Below, in pieces: positions 49,870 to 58,133 of a stretch of DNA of 64,000 nucleotides. A model generated the notes under the pieces. The model ran no database searches, had not been told where the DNA came from, and saw only the letters and a list, made by a program, of their open reading frames with translations. Numbering within the stretch: the stretch's first letter is position 1; the number at the start of each line of letters is the position of its first letter. The stretch comes from Desulfobacter vibrioformis DSM 8776 (GTDB lineage: Bacteria; Desulfobacterota; Desulfobacteria; Desulfobacterales; Desulfobacteraceae): assembly GCF_000745975.1 (NCBI RefSeq), contig NZ_JQKJ01000004.1:124001-188000 (forward strand). The letters are read 5' to 3'. The translations under genes and the position numbers were made by a program.

Positions 49870-50282
49870 CAATAGGTGCCGGAACAATTAAAACCCTGAT
49901 GCTTTTTGCGGTGCCTGCTTTGGTTGTTCTGTCAGTAACCCAGACCGCCTGGCCCCTGGATTTATCTGAAATTCCGGAAAAAGGGACCATTACCATGATC
50001 GATCTGGGGGCAAAGAAATGCATTCCCTGCAAAATGATGGCCCCGATTTTAAACAAGCTTGAAAAAGCATATGAAGGCAATGCCCGGATTATTTTTATAG
50101 ATGTCTGGGAAAACAGGGATCAGGCGGCAAGGTTTGAGGTCCGGGCCATACCCACCCAGATTTTTTTCAATGAAAACGGTAAAGAGGTGTATCGACATCT
50201 TGGTTTTCTGGATGAAGCTGATATTGTCCGGCGATTGACGGACATGGGAGCAGAAATTCCGAACCTGGAGACAAAGGAATAA
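49866..50282 (+). CDS. Exported thioredoxin
   Basis: A 138-residue periplasmic thioredoxin. Residues ~8-30 form a signal peptide or anchor (TLMLFAVPALVVLSVTQTAWP). The active site is KKCIPCKMMAP, with FIDVWENRD and the cis-Pro loop VRAIPTQIFFNENGKE. The gene overlaps the DGC gene and is followed by the CcdA-like gene after 3 bases. CcdA-type proteins pass electrons across the membrane to such thioredoxins, so this pair probably forms a reducing relay for the periplasm. Confidence 0.92.
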   Translation: MTIGAGTIKTLMLFAVPALVVLSVTQTAWPLDLSEIPEKGTITMIDLGAKKCIPCKMMAPILNKLEKAYEGNARIIFIDVWENRDQAARFEVRAIPTQIFFNENGKEVYRHLGFLDEADIVRRLTDMGAEIPNLETKE

Positions 50283-50285
50283 TGT

Positions 50286-50999
50286 ATGCCTGACTCCCTG
50301 TTTCTGACGGTTAACCAATGGATGACGGGCAGTATGATGCTTGCGGCTGCCGGGTGTTTTTTATGGGGCGTTATCAGTGTATTGTTCAGCCCCTGTCATC
50401 TGGCATCCATCCCTTTAATTGTCGGATATGTCGCCGGTCAGAGCACCATGGTCCGGCCCCGTCAAGCAAGTTTTTATTCTGTTTTGTTTACAGCAGGCCT
50501 TTTCATAACCATTGCGCTGACAGGGACTGTCTGCGCCTTTCTTGGCAGGATGCTCGGTGATGTGGGCGGCTGGTGGCAGGTTCTGATCGGCGCTATTCTG
50601 ATCTGGATTTCCCTGGATATGATGGGGATCGGGGTATGCGCTGTGCCGGGAACTGTACTGTACCGGCTGAATCTTAAGGGGAAATGGGGGGCTTTTGTCC
50701 TGGGCCTTGGTTACGGCCTGTTATCCGGGTCCTGTACCTTTGGATTTATTGCACCGGTGCTGGCCATTATTACCGTCCAGGAAAAGGTGGCCACAGGAGT
50801 GGTTTTAATCCTTCTTTTTGCCCTGGGTCATTGTTTGCCCATTGCCGTTGCGGGCAGCTTTGCTGCTTCAGTGAAAAGGCTTGTTGAAAACCGCGTCTGG
50901 AGTGGTGCCGGTGCATGGTTCAGAAAACTGGCCGGGGTTACCATTGCAGGCCTAGGCGTATATTTTATTGCCAGTCCCTTTTTATATCATATCCCCTGA
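50286..50999 (+). CDS. CcdA/DsbD-like transmembrane electron carrier
   Basis: A 237-residue membrane protein with about six helices. It carries the first conserved Cys in LFSPCHLASIPLIVGYVAG and the second in SGSCTFGFIAPVL, the pair through which CcdA moves reducing equivalents from cytoplasmic thioredoxin to the periplasm. It closes the ArsR-controlled operon. The stop at 50999 overlaps the antisense remnant of a radical-SAM gene, suggesting that the operon joins older sequence right here. Confidence 0.9.
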   Translation: MPDSLFLTVNQWMTGSMMLAAAGCFLWGVISVLFSPCHLASIPLIVGYVAGQSTMVRPRQASFYSVLFTAGLFITIALTGTVCAFLGRMLGDVGGWWQVLIGAILIWISLDMMGIGVCAVPGTVLYRLNLKGKWGAFVLGLGYGLLSGSCTFGFIAPVLAIITVQEKVATGVVLILLFALGHCLPIAVAGSFAASVKRLVENRVWSGAGAWFRKLAGVTIAGLGVYFIASPFLYHIP

Positions 51000-51176
51000 A
51001 AGGAGAAGGTCAACAAAGGGCGCAATAGGTTCCGGGTTAAGGCTCCATCCCCCCCCTGCAGCCACCAGGGGGTGGATGTGGTGCCGGTCAGATGGCCGCA
51101 GGGGAAGGCCCGTTGCCCGCAAGATACGGACAAGATTCAAAAAGCCGTTTTTAAATAAAAATGGCCTCCTTCGCCT
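50982..51176 (-). pseudogene. Decayed radical-SAM (B12-binding type) gene fragment
   Basis: The minus strand between ftsZ and the CcdA-like gene keeps an open frame of ~65 codons without a start. It reads FLNLVRILRATGLPLRPSD, then HPLVAAGGGWSLNPEPIAPF and VDLLLSGD before TAA. This resembles the segment IAGGPCAFNPEPLADFID with upstream LAGIPLR of B12-binding radical-SAM proteins (TIGR03960-like), from memory. Only ~60 residues of an over-600-residue protein remain. It is in line with ftsZ, so the intact gene probably once followed it. Confidence 0.5.
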
Positions 51177-51223
51177 TTACAGGACCAACGGTCAGGGCTG
51201 GCTTTGCATCTTTTTTTCATTGA

Positions 51224-52531
51224 TTAATCGGCTTTGCGTCTTAAAAAAGTGGGAATCTCCAGGTCGTCATTATCAAAATTCATGCCGTGGTCCTGGCCCA
51301 GGTTGCTATCTCCCACCACGCGTTTGTGGCGGACAACACGCACCGGGTCATTCCAGTTGGCCATATCCTCTTCTGTGGCGTCCCTTACAATCCCCCTGGC
51401 AATGGGATCCTGGCGGCCGGCAGGCGTGGGCTGCCCCATGTTCGGTGTGCTCTGGCCATAGACTGCCTGGTTCCCGTATGTGCCGTTGGCAACAGTTGTC
51501 TGCTGGGGGTGCTGGGCATAGGCCTGGGCGATTTGAGGATCAAATCTGTGCATATTTTCAGCATGAGCCGGCTCGTCCATACCAATCCCCGTGGCAATGA
51601 CGGTGATGCGGATTTCATCCCCGAGTTCTTCGTCAAAGGTCTGGCCCCAGATGATTTCAGCCTCGTCACCCACTTCCTGGTAGATGCGGTCACAGGCTTC
51701 GGTCATTTCGTCAAGGGTCAGATCGGAACTTGATGTGATATTCATCAGCACGCCCTTGGCACCGGATACGGAGATATCTTCCAGCAGCGGATGGGAAATG
51801 GCCCGTTCAGCCGCTTCCGTGGCCCGGTTTTCGCCCGAGGCAATACCAATGCCCATTAACGCCTTGCCGGCTTTCTGCATGGTGGTTTTTACGTCGGCAA
51901 AGTCCAGGTTGACGTGTCCGGGCATCATGATTAAATCGGTGATGCCTTTGACAGAGTGGTGCAAAATTTCGTCGGCCTTGATGAACATGTCCTTCATGCG
52001 TGCCCCTTTACCGGCAATCCCGCGCAGCCGGTCATTGGGGATGGTGATGACGGTGTCTGTAATTTCCTGCAGTTTTTTCAAGCCGTCCAAAGCTGCCCGT
52101 TCCCGTTTTTTGCCCTCAAAGGAAAAGGGTTTGGATGCAACCGCCACGGTGAGAATGCCCAGATCCTTGCATATTTCTGCAATCACAGGTGCGGCGCCTG
52201 TGCCGGTACCGCCGCCGAATCCGGCGGTAATAAAGACCATATGGCTGTCTGCAAGGGATTCGCGCAGTTCATCCATGCTTTCCAGGGCCGCATCCCTGCC
52301 CACATTGGGATCTGCACCCGCCCCAAGCCCTTCGGTGAGCTGGGTGCCCATTTGAATTTTAACTTCGGCCCTGGAGTGTTCCAGGGCCTGGGCATCGGTG
52401 TTGGCCACAATGAATTTAACACCCTGAAGCTTGGCGTCGATCATGTTGTTGACTGCGTTGCTGCCGGCACCGCCGACACCAATGACCTTAATTTTAGCCG
52501 TGTTGTTATTCTCCACATAAGAAAAAGTCAT
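51224..52531 (-). CDS. ftsZ: Cell division protein FtsZ
   Basis: Tubulin-like GTPase that forms the division ring. The 435 residues have VIGVGGAGSNAVNNM near 17, the GTP-binding signature GFGGGTGTGAAPV at ~105-117, and a T7-type loop in VNLDFADVKTTM. A variable Gln/Thr/Pro-rich linker (~325-400) ends in the conserved tail LEIPTFLRRK that binds FtsA. The frame starts at a TTG two codons earlier, but ATG at 52531 with GGAG upstream is preferred. It follows ftsA by 19 bases and ends the dcw cluster. Confidence 0.97.
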   Translation of the reverse strand: MTFSYVENNNTAKIKVIGVGGAGSNAVNNMIDAKLQGVKFIVANTDAQALEHSRAEVKIQMGTQLTEGLGAGADPNVGRDAALESMDELRESLADSHMVFITAGFGGGTGTGAAPVIAEICKDLGILTVAVASKPFSFEGKKRERAALDGLKKLQEITDTVITIPNDRLRGIAGKGARMKDMFIKADEILHHSVKGITDLIMMPGHVNLDFADVKTTMQKAGKALMGIGIASGENRATEAAERAISHPLLEDISVSGAKGVLMNITSSSDLTLDEMTEACDRIYQEVGDEAEIIWGQTFDEELGDEIRITVIATGIGMDEPAHAENMHRFDPQIAQAYAQHPQQTTVANGTYGNQAVYGQSTPNMGQPTPAGRQDPIARGIVRDATEEDMANWNDPVRVVRHKRVVGDSNLGQDHGMNFDNDDLEIPTFLRRKAD

Positions 52532-52550
52532 ATCCAACTCCTTTAAGGAT

Positions 52551-53777
52551 CTAAATAATATTTTTAAACCATTGTTTCATTTTATTTAAAATCATCTGAA
52601 GCCCATGGGAATCGTTCTTGGCAACCTGGGTACGGCTGCTTGTCTGTGATCCGAAGATGACGAGTCCAACGCCTGTGGCGTATGCGGGGTCTTTAACAAT
52701 ATCTTTGAGTCCGCCGATACGCTTGGCTTCACCAATACGAACAGGTACGCTGAATACGGATTCTGCCATTTCAGCAATGCCGTCCATGACAACGCTGCCG
52801 CCGGTGAGGATAAATCCGGCAGGAAAGCTGTTTTCAAGTCCGTTGGAAAACAGCTCCTTTTTCAGCAGGGAAAAGATCTCCTCCACCCGGGGTTCCAGGA
52901 TCTCGGCAAGAATCCCCTTGGCCAGGCGCTTGGGGGCTCTGCCGCCCACCGCCGGCACCTCAATGATATCGCCGTTCTTGACGTTTTGCGGTATACAGGT
53001 GCCGTGTGTTTTTTTAATCTTTTCCGCTTCGGGCAACGGGGTGCGAAGCCCTACGGAAATATCATTGGTCAGGTTATGTCCGCCCACGGTAAGTTCGTAA
53101 ATGAATTTCAGATTGTTGTCTTTGAACAGGGCCAGGTCAGTGGTTCCGCCGCCCATATCGGCCAGGATGCAGCCAAGTTCCTTTTCTTCATCGGTGAGGA
53201 CAGCATAGCCCGAGGCCAGGGATTCAAGGGCAATGTCGCAAACCTCGAGACCTGCCTTGTGGCAGCACTTGATAATGTTGCGCGCTGCAGATACCGCACC
53301 TGTGATGATGTGGATCTTGGCTTCCAGGCGCACGGCTGTCATGCCCACGGGGTTCTGGATAGACGTCATTTCATCCACAATAAATTCCTGTGAAATGACA
53401 TGCAAAATTTCCCGGTCCGGGGGGATGGCAACCGCCTTGGCCGCATCAATGACCCGTTCCACATCCATTTCGGTGATCTCCCGGCCTTTGATGGCAATGA
53501 TGCCATGGCTGTTGAACCCTTTGATGTGGTTGCCTGCAATGCCCACGTAAACGGAAGATATATTGCAGTCCGCCATAAGTTCGGCTTCTTCCACAGCTTT
53601 TTTAATGGAATCCACAGTGGACTCTATGTTCACCACGGATCCCTTGCGAAGCCCTGTGGAGGGGTGGGAGCCCACACCGATGATGTTGATCTCATCATCA
53701 AGCATCTCACCCACCACTGCGCAGATTTTGGTGGTACCAATGTCAAGTCCCACCAGTAATTTTTCGGTTCCCTGCAA
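52551..53777 (-). CDS. ftsA: Cell division protein FtsA
   Basis: Actin-like ATPase that tethers FtsZ to the membrane. The 408 residues show VGLDIGTTKICAVVG at the start, the SHC-subdomain region, ADMGGGTTDLALF, ILTGGSVVMDGI, and a C-terminal amphipathic helix (ILNKMKQWFKNI) for membrane attachment. It starts at TTG (53777) with GGGGG six bases upstream. The ftsQ stop lies one base before it, so the genes are coupled. Confidence 0.96.
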   Translation of the reverse strand: MQGTEKLLVGLDIGTTKICAVVGEMLDDEINIIGVGSHPSTGLRKGSVVNIESTVDSIKKAVEEAELMADCNISSVYVGIAGNHIKGFNSHGIIAIKGREITEMDVERVIDAAKAVAIPPDREILHVISQEFIVDEMTSIQNPVGMTAVRLEAKIHIITGAVSAARNIIKCCHKAGLEVCDIALESLASGYAVLTDEEKELGCILADMGGGTTDLALFKDNNLKFIYELTVGGHNLTNDISVGLRTPLPEAEKIKKTHGTCIPQNVKNGDIIEVPAVGGRAPKRLAKGILAEILEPRVEEIFSLLKKELFSNGLENSFPAGFILTGGSVVMDGIAEMAESVFSVPVRIGEAKRIGGLKDIVKDPAYATGVGLVIFGSQTSSRTQVAKNDSHGLQMILNKMKQWFKNII

Positions 53778-53778
53778 G

Positions 53779-54678
53779 TTAGACCCCCTTTTCTATAGTA
53801 TTGTGGGCAGCATCTTCAGTTGTAACAAACACCTTTTCCAGGCTGAAAAGATCCATGGCTGATATGGTTTTGTCCGGGTAGTTGGTCTCCATATAGTTCC
53901 GGACCTGCCTGGCTCTTGCAAGTTTTTCTTCAAATCTGTCAAACCCGAGTTTAACCGGGAGAACGGTCTTGTTTTCAGCTTTTTTTTCGCCGGAGGGGCC
54001 AGGATATCCTGTATCAGGGCAAGTGGTTAATATATTAATGACGATGCCTGTATTGTCGTCTCCCAAAATGGTCTGAATCTGTCCGAATCCTTTGATTTTT
54101 AGGATTTCCATCACCGCGTTGAACAGGTCCCCTTCAAACAGGTACGTGCTGTTGGACAGGCTTAAATCCACCCCGGATATAACGGGCAATGCCTTTAGAT
54201 CATCCTTGGCCGGTTCATACGCTTTAAAGGGTGCTCCCTGGGTGTTGATGACGATGTCTGTCAGGTTTTCAATGGTCACGATGGCCAAGGGTTCCTGCTC
54301 TTCGATTTTAATGGAAAGGGTTGATAACAGCTGACGTTTCACCGTGGCCATGCGAATCCATGGATGGGTGTTCAGCTTTTTTTCGAGCATATCCGGCTGC
54401 AGTTCAAACATATTGACTGGCTTGTCAAGTCCTGTCTGGGTCAGGACCTCGTCCCGGGTCACCCGGTCAAGTCCGTCAATCATAATGGTTTTAACATCAA
54501 AGATAGGGCACTGGAGAACCGCGTCGTGAATGTAGATGCACCCAAAACTCATTGCACCGACAAAGAGAATAAGAAAAATTTTTCCCCAAAGGGCTTTGCC
54601 GCCGGAAAAAATTTTAAGTTTCCGGGTCTCTTTTTCCTGTACCTTGTAGCTGTTTGGAGTAATTTTTTTAGTCGCCAA
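53779..54678 (-). CDS. ftsQ: Cell division protein FtsQ
   Basis: Bitopic membrane protein that scaffolds late divisome assembly. Of 299 residues, 1-~30 are cytoplasmic and basic, ~31-50 form the membrane helix (IFLILFVGAMSFGCIYI), and a POTRA domain follows (VKTIMIDGLDRVTRDEVLTQ, then HPWIRMATVKRQLLSTLSI), then the beta domain. It starts at TTG (54678) with GAGGTG eight bases upstream, overlapping murB by 11 bases. Confidence 0.92.
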   Translation of the reverse strand: MATKKITPNSYKVQEKETRKLKIFSGGKALWGKIFLILFVGAMSFGCIYIHDAVLQCPIFDVKTIMIDGLDRVTRDEVLTQTGLDKPVNMFELQPDMLEKKLNTHPWIRMATVKRQLLSTLSIKIEEQEPLAIVTIENLTDIVINTQGAPFKAYEPAKDDLKALPVISGVDLSLSNSTYLFEGDLFNAVMEILKIKGFGQIQTILGDDNTGIVINILTTCPDTGYPGPSGEKKAENKTVLPVKLGFDRFEEKLARARQVRNYMETNYPDKTISAMDLFSLEKVFVTTEDAAHNTIEKGV

Positions 54679-55606
54679 TGGTTTTCACCTCTTCTTTAAG
54701 GGTAATCCCGAATTTCTCGTATACGCTTTTCCTTATCTGGACAGCCAGGTTCAGGATGTCACTTGCACAGGCGTTGCCGTGGTTGACAATGAAATTGGCG
54801 TGCAGATCAGAGACCATGGCCCCGTTGCACCGGGCGTTTTTTATGCCGGCCTGCTCAATGAGAAAGCCTGCTGGTTTGAAGCCCGGGGGGTTTTTGAAAT
54901 AACACCCGGCAGATGCCTGGGACACCGGCTGGGTGGACTGTTTTGTTTTAAGGTTGCGGTAAAATTCATCCCTGACGGTTCCGGGGTCAGCTTTGGCCAG
55001 GCCAAGCCTGACCTTGAGCACAATACTGTTTTCAAGGGCCAGTTTCCGGTAGGAAAATGGCAGACGGTTTCCGGGCAGCACTGTTGTTTCCAGGGTGGTA
55101 AGATCCAACACTTCGATTTCCATGACAATTTGGCTCATGTCGCTGCCAAAGGCCCCTGCATTCATCATGACGGCACCGCCAATGGTGCCCGGGATTCCGG
55201 CTGCCCAGGCCAGACCGGCCAGACCTGAGTCTGCCGCATGTCTGCAAATATTGCCAAGACGTTCTCCGGCAAGTGCTGTCAAACAGATCTGGTCTGAAGA
55301 GTCGCCGCCTGTGTTCATGTGGGGTGCGGTCTGTTCAATTCCCTGTCTCAGCCGGGTTAAAACCATCACAAGCCCCCGGACCCCTTTGTCCGATATAAGG
55401 ACATTGGTGCCGCCGCCGAGAATGGTCACCGGCACCCCGGCTTTTTGTGCGGTTTTGGCAAGGGCGATCACCTGTTCCATGGTTTGCGGCAGCACCAGAA
55501 TATCCGCTGGCCCGCCCACCCTGAAGCTGGTGTACCGGTCCATGGCCTTGTGCGTTTCAGGCGCAAAGGGCGCGAACATCTTTTTTATGTCGCAGCTTTT
55601 ACCCAT
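54668..55606 (-). CDS. murB: UDP-N-acetylenolpyruvoylglucosamine reductase
   Basis: FAD enzyme that reduces enolpyruvyl-UDP-GlcNAc to UDP-MurNAc. The 312 residues have TSFRVGGPADILVLP, VTILGGGTNVLISD, WAAGIPGTIGGAVMMNAGAFG, and the active-site block SAGCYFKNPPGFKPAGFLIEQAG. The proton donor position, often Ser, is Cys here. The protein lies between murC and ftsQ; its ribosome site is within the murC end (GGAGG). Confidence 0.95.
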   Translation of the reverse strand: MGKSCDIKKMFAPFAPETHKAMDRYTSFRVGGPADILVLPQTMEQVIALAKTAQKAGVPVTILGGGTNVLISDKGVRGLVMVLTRLRQGIEQTAPHMNTGGDSSDQICLTALAGERLGNICRHAADSGLAGLAWAAGIPGTIGGAVMMNAGAFGSDMSQIVMEIEVLDLTTLETTVLPGNRLPFSYRKLALENSIVLKVRLGLAKADPGTVRDEFYRNLKTKQSTQPVSQASAGCYFKNPPGFKPAGFLIEQAGIKNARCNGAMVSDLHANFIVNHGNACASDILNLAVQIRKSVYEKFGITLKEEVKTIGD

Positions 55607-55609
55607 GGG

Positions 55610-56977
55610 TTACAAAACCTCCACCAGTTTTTCCCCAAGGGTGTAGACATCGCCGGCTCCTAAGGTCAGCACCATATCCCCCGGCTTTGCCTTGTGGGTG
55701 AGGATGGACAAGGCCTGGATAAAATCCGGGGCAAAGCAGGCGTCCTTGTGTCCGTGGGCCTGTATCCCTGCCACAAGTTTTTCCGAATCCACGCCTTCAA
55801 TGGGGGATTCCGAAGCCGGGTAGATGGGCAGCACCATGAGCACGTCAGACTGGTAAAAGGCCCGGGTGAACTCCTGGAACAAGGCCTTTGTTCTTGTGTA
55901 TCTGTGGGGCTGGAATGCCACAATGATCCGTTTGTCCGGATAGCTTTCCCTGACTGCTGTCAATGTGGCCTTGATCTCTGTGGGGTGATGGCCGTAGTCA
56001 TCCATGACTGTGATGCCCTTGGCGTGGCCCTTGATTTCCAGGCGGCGTTTGACGCCCTTGATCTCTTCCAACGCTTTTTTAATGGTGTCAAAGGGGATGT
56101 TCAGCTCCAGGCCCGTGGCAATGCCGGCCATGGCATTGAGAATATTGTGCTGTCCCCCGATGTTTAAAAGGATTTGGCCCAGGTCCTGTTTTCCCTTGAA
56201 AACATTGAACAGGGATTTCCCGTTTTCAAACCGGATGTGCCGTGCCTGCAGTCCGGACTGGGCTGTCAGGCCGTAGGTGATGTGCCGCACCGTGATCCTG
56301 GGCAGAATGTCCTGGATATGGGGGTTGTCCAGGCACAGGATGGCAAGGCCGTAAAAGGGAACGGAGTTGATAAACCGGACAAAATTGTCTTTTATGTCTT
56401 CAATATCTTTATAAAAATCCAGATGTTCCAGGTCAATGTTGGTCACAGCGGCAATGGAGGGGGCATATTTGAGGAAAGATCCGTCGCTTTCATCGGCCTC
56501 GGCCACAATAAATTCACCGGAACCGTGCAGGGCATTGGTGTCAAGCCCCTGGAGCAGGCCGCCGATGATGACTGTGGGATCAAGTCCTGCGGTGTTCAGG
56601 ATCTGGGAGATCATGGCGGTGGTGGAGGTTTTGCCATGGGCCCCTGCCACGGCAATGGCGTATTTGATGCGCATGAGCTCGGCCAGCATTTCAGCCCGGG
56701 GGATGATGGGACAGCCCAGTTCTTTTGCTTTGATCACCTCCGGGTTCTGGGGGGAAATGGCCGAAGAGGTCACCATCACATCCACATCTTTGATGTTTTC
56801 CTTGGCATGGCCTTTGTAAATCACGGCCCCTTTGGCCTTGAGCCGGTCCGTGATGTGGGAGAGCCTGAGATCGGACCCGGATATGGTGTAGCCAAGATTT
56901 AACAGCAGTTCGGCAATGCCGCTCATGCCGATGCCGCCGATGCCTACAAAATATATGTGGTAATCATGCTGGTACAT
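55610..56977 (-). CDS. murC: UDP-N-acetylmuramate--L-alanine ligase
   Basis: ATP-dependent ligase adding L-Ala to UDP-MurNAc. Key parts: IYFVGIGGIGMSGIAELL, AVAGAHGKTSTTAMISQIL (Walker-like loop), AEADESDGSFL, NIDLEHLDFY, DDYGHHPTEIKATL and FQPHRYTRT. The frame is open to 57049, but ATG at 56977 with AAGGAA upstream gives the standard 455-residue protein. It overlaps murG by 14 bases. Both de novo MurB product and salvaged UDP-MurNAc would enter here. Confidence 0.96.
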   Translation of the reverse strand: MYQHDYHIYFVGIGGIGMSGIAELLLNLGYTISGSDLRLSHITDRLKAKGAVIYKGHAKENIKDVDVMVTSSAISPQNPEVIKAKELGCPIIPRAEMLAELMRIKYAIAVAGAHGKTSTTAMISQILNTAGLDPTVIIGGLLQGLDTNALHGSGEFIVAEADESDGSFLKYAPSIAAVTNIDLEHLDFYKDIEDIKDNFVRFINSVPFYGLAILCLDNPHIQDILPRITVRHITYGLTAQSGLQARHIRFENGKSLFNVFKGKQDLGQILLNIGGQHNILNAMAGIATGLELNIPFDTIKKALEEIKGVKRRLEIKGHAKGITVMDDYGHHPTEIKATLTAVRESYPDKRIIVAFQPHRYTRTKALFQEFTRAFYQSDVLMVLPIYPASESPIEGVDSEKLVAGIQAHGHKDACFAPDFIQALSILTHKAKPGDMVLTLGAGDVYTLGEKLVEVL

Positions 56978-58133
56978 TTTTATTCCTTTTTGAAACATCC
57001 GTTCCCAGAATACGCCCGGCAATAAGGTCTGCCCCATGGGGCATGGCAAGGGCCGTCATGGTGTCCGCCATTTCAACTCTTTTATCTGTATTGTGCTGCA
57101 GGTCCTCAATGGCTGCCAATAAGGTTTCACCTGTCAGATCCTTGTCCGCAATCATGATGCAGGCGCCCTGGTCAGCCAGGTATCTGGCGTTTGCGGTCTG
57201 GTGATCGTCTGCCGCATGGGGGTAGGGGACCAGGATGGCGGGTTTTCCCTTGATACACAGCTCTGATACCGTGCCGGCCCCGGCCCGGCTGATGACCAGG
57301 TCTGCCCGGTCCTGGATGGCAGGCATATCGTAGAAAAAGGCTGCGGCCTTGTGCCGGATTTCCCTGGCCCTGTAAAATTGCTGTATCTGTGCCTCGGCGT
57401 TTTTCCCGGTCTGGTGGATGATGAAAAGCCGGCGGGTATCTTTCATCATTGCCACGGCATCGGTGAATGCCCCGTTAATGGAGGCGGCACCCTGGCTGCC
57501 GCCGGTGACAAGGATGAGAAAATCATCTGGGTTTATCCGGTTAAGCACACTGTCATCTGTGTTCGTGTTTTCCAGAGGCGTGGTGGGTAAGGGACGGCGT
57601 ACCGGGTTGCCCACCAGAAATGTGGTGTCATTTTCCGGCATGCCCCTGGTCTCTTTAAAGGAGATAAACCGGGACCGGGCAATTTTTGCCAGCAGGCGGT
57701 TGGTCATGCCGGGAAAGGCATTCTGTTCATGGATGGCCGTGTTCCTGAAAAGGATACGTCCGGCCAGAACCAGGGCAAAGGATGAAAATCCGCCCACGCC
57801 CAGGATGAAATCCGCCCTGAACATCATGATGATGGCCAGGGCCTGGACCAGGCTGATCCCCACAAGGCTGGCTGACCAGGCCTTTGCAAATATGTTTTTC
57901 CCCTTAATGGGGCGTGCGATAATCGATTTATGGATAAACCCGTACCGGGCAAGGGTATCTGTTTCAAAGGGTGCGCGGGTGCCCACAAAAAGGATTTTGG
58001 TGGTTGGGTCTTTTTCCATCAGGGCCTGGGCCACGGCAATGCCCGGGAAAAGATGGCCCCCTGTTTTTCCGCCGGCAATGATGACATGTTTATTGGCGGC
58101 CTGTTTATTTGTGACCTGTTTATTTGTGACCAT
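56964..58133 (-). CDS. murG: UDP-GlcNAc--lipid I GlcNAc transferase MurG
   Basis: Peripheral membrane glycosyltransferase that makes lipid II. The 389 residues have IIAGGKTGGHLFPGIAVAQAL, GVGGFSSFALVLAG, HEQNAFPGMTNRLLA, VTGGSQGAASINGAF and RAGAGTVSELCIKGKPAILVPYPHAADDHQ. Before the first strand sits an extra N-terminal segment (VTNKQVTNKQAANKH) made by a 15-bp tandem repeat that also contains the ftsW stop. The start overlaps ftsW by 14 bases. Confidence 0.95.
   Translation of the reverse strand: MVTNKQVTNKQAANKHVIIAGGKTGGHLFPGIAVAQALMEKDPTTKILFVGTRAPFETDTLARYGFIHKSIIARPIKGKNIFAKAWSASLVGISLVQALAIIMMFRADFILGVGGFSSFALVLAGRILFRNTAIHEQNAFPGMTNRLLAKIARSRFISFKETRGMPENDTTFLVGNPVRRPLPTTPLENTNTDDSVLNRINPDDFLILVTGGSQGAASINGAFTDAVAMMKDTRRLFIIHQTGKNAEAQIQQFYRAREIRHKAAAFFYDMPAIQDRADLVISRAGAGTVSELCIKGKPAILVPYPHAADDHQTANARYLADQGACIMIADKDLTGETLLAAIEDLQHNTDKRVEMADTMTALAMPHGADLIAGRILGTDVSKRNKNVPA
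58086..58130 (-). repeat. 15-bp tandem repeat at the ftsW-murG overlap
   Basis: CTGTTTATTTGTGAC is repeated exactly at 58101-58115 and 58116-58130, with a degenerate third unit at 58086-58100. It codes for the VTNKQ units at the MurG N-terminus, and the right-hand copy carries the ftsW stop codon. Confidence 0.9.

Noticed and set aside
50968-51600. Plus-strand 210-codon frame, and a possible structured RNA at 51020-51130
   Set aside because: The GC-rich hairpin-like stretch is better explained as a coding remnant on the minus strand with NPEP and GLPL motifs; the plus frame is an antisense shadow running into ftsZ.
51684-52546. Plus-strand frames opposite ftsZ, including one of 223 codons
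   Set aside because: These are shadows of the highly biased ftsZ reading frame with no family resemblance.
56174-56902. Plus-strand 242-codon frame opposite murC
   Set aside because: It follows the third-position bias of murC and has no ribosome site or recognised motif.
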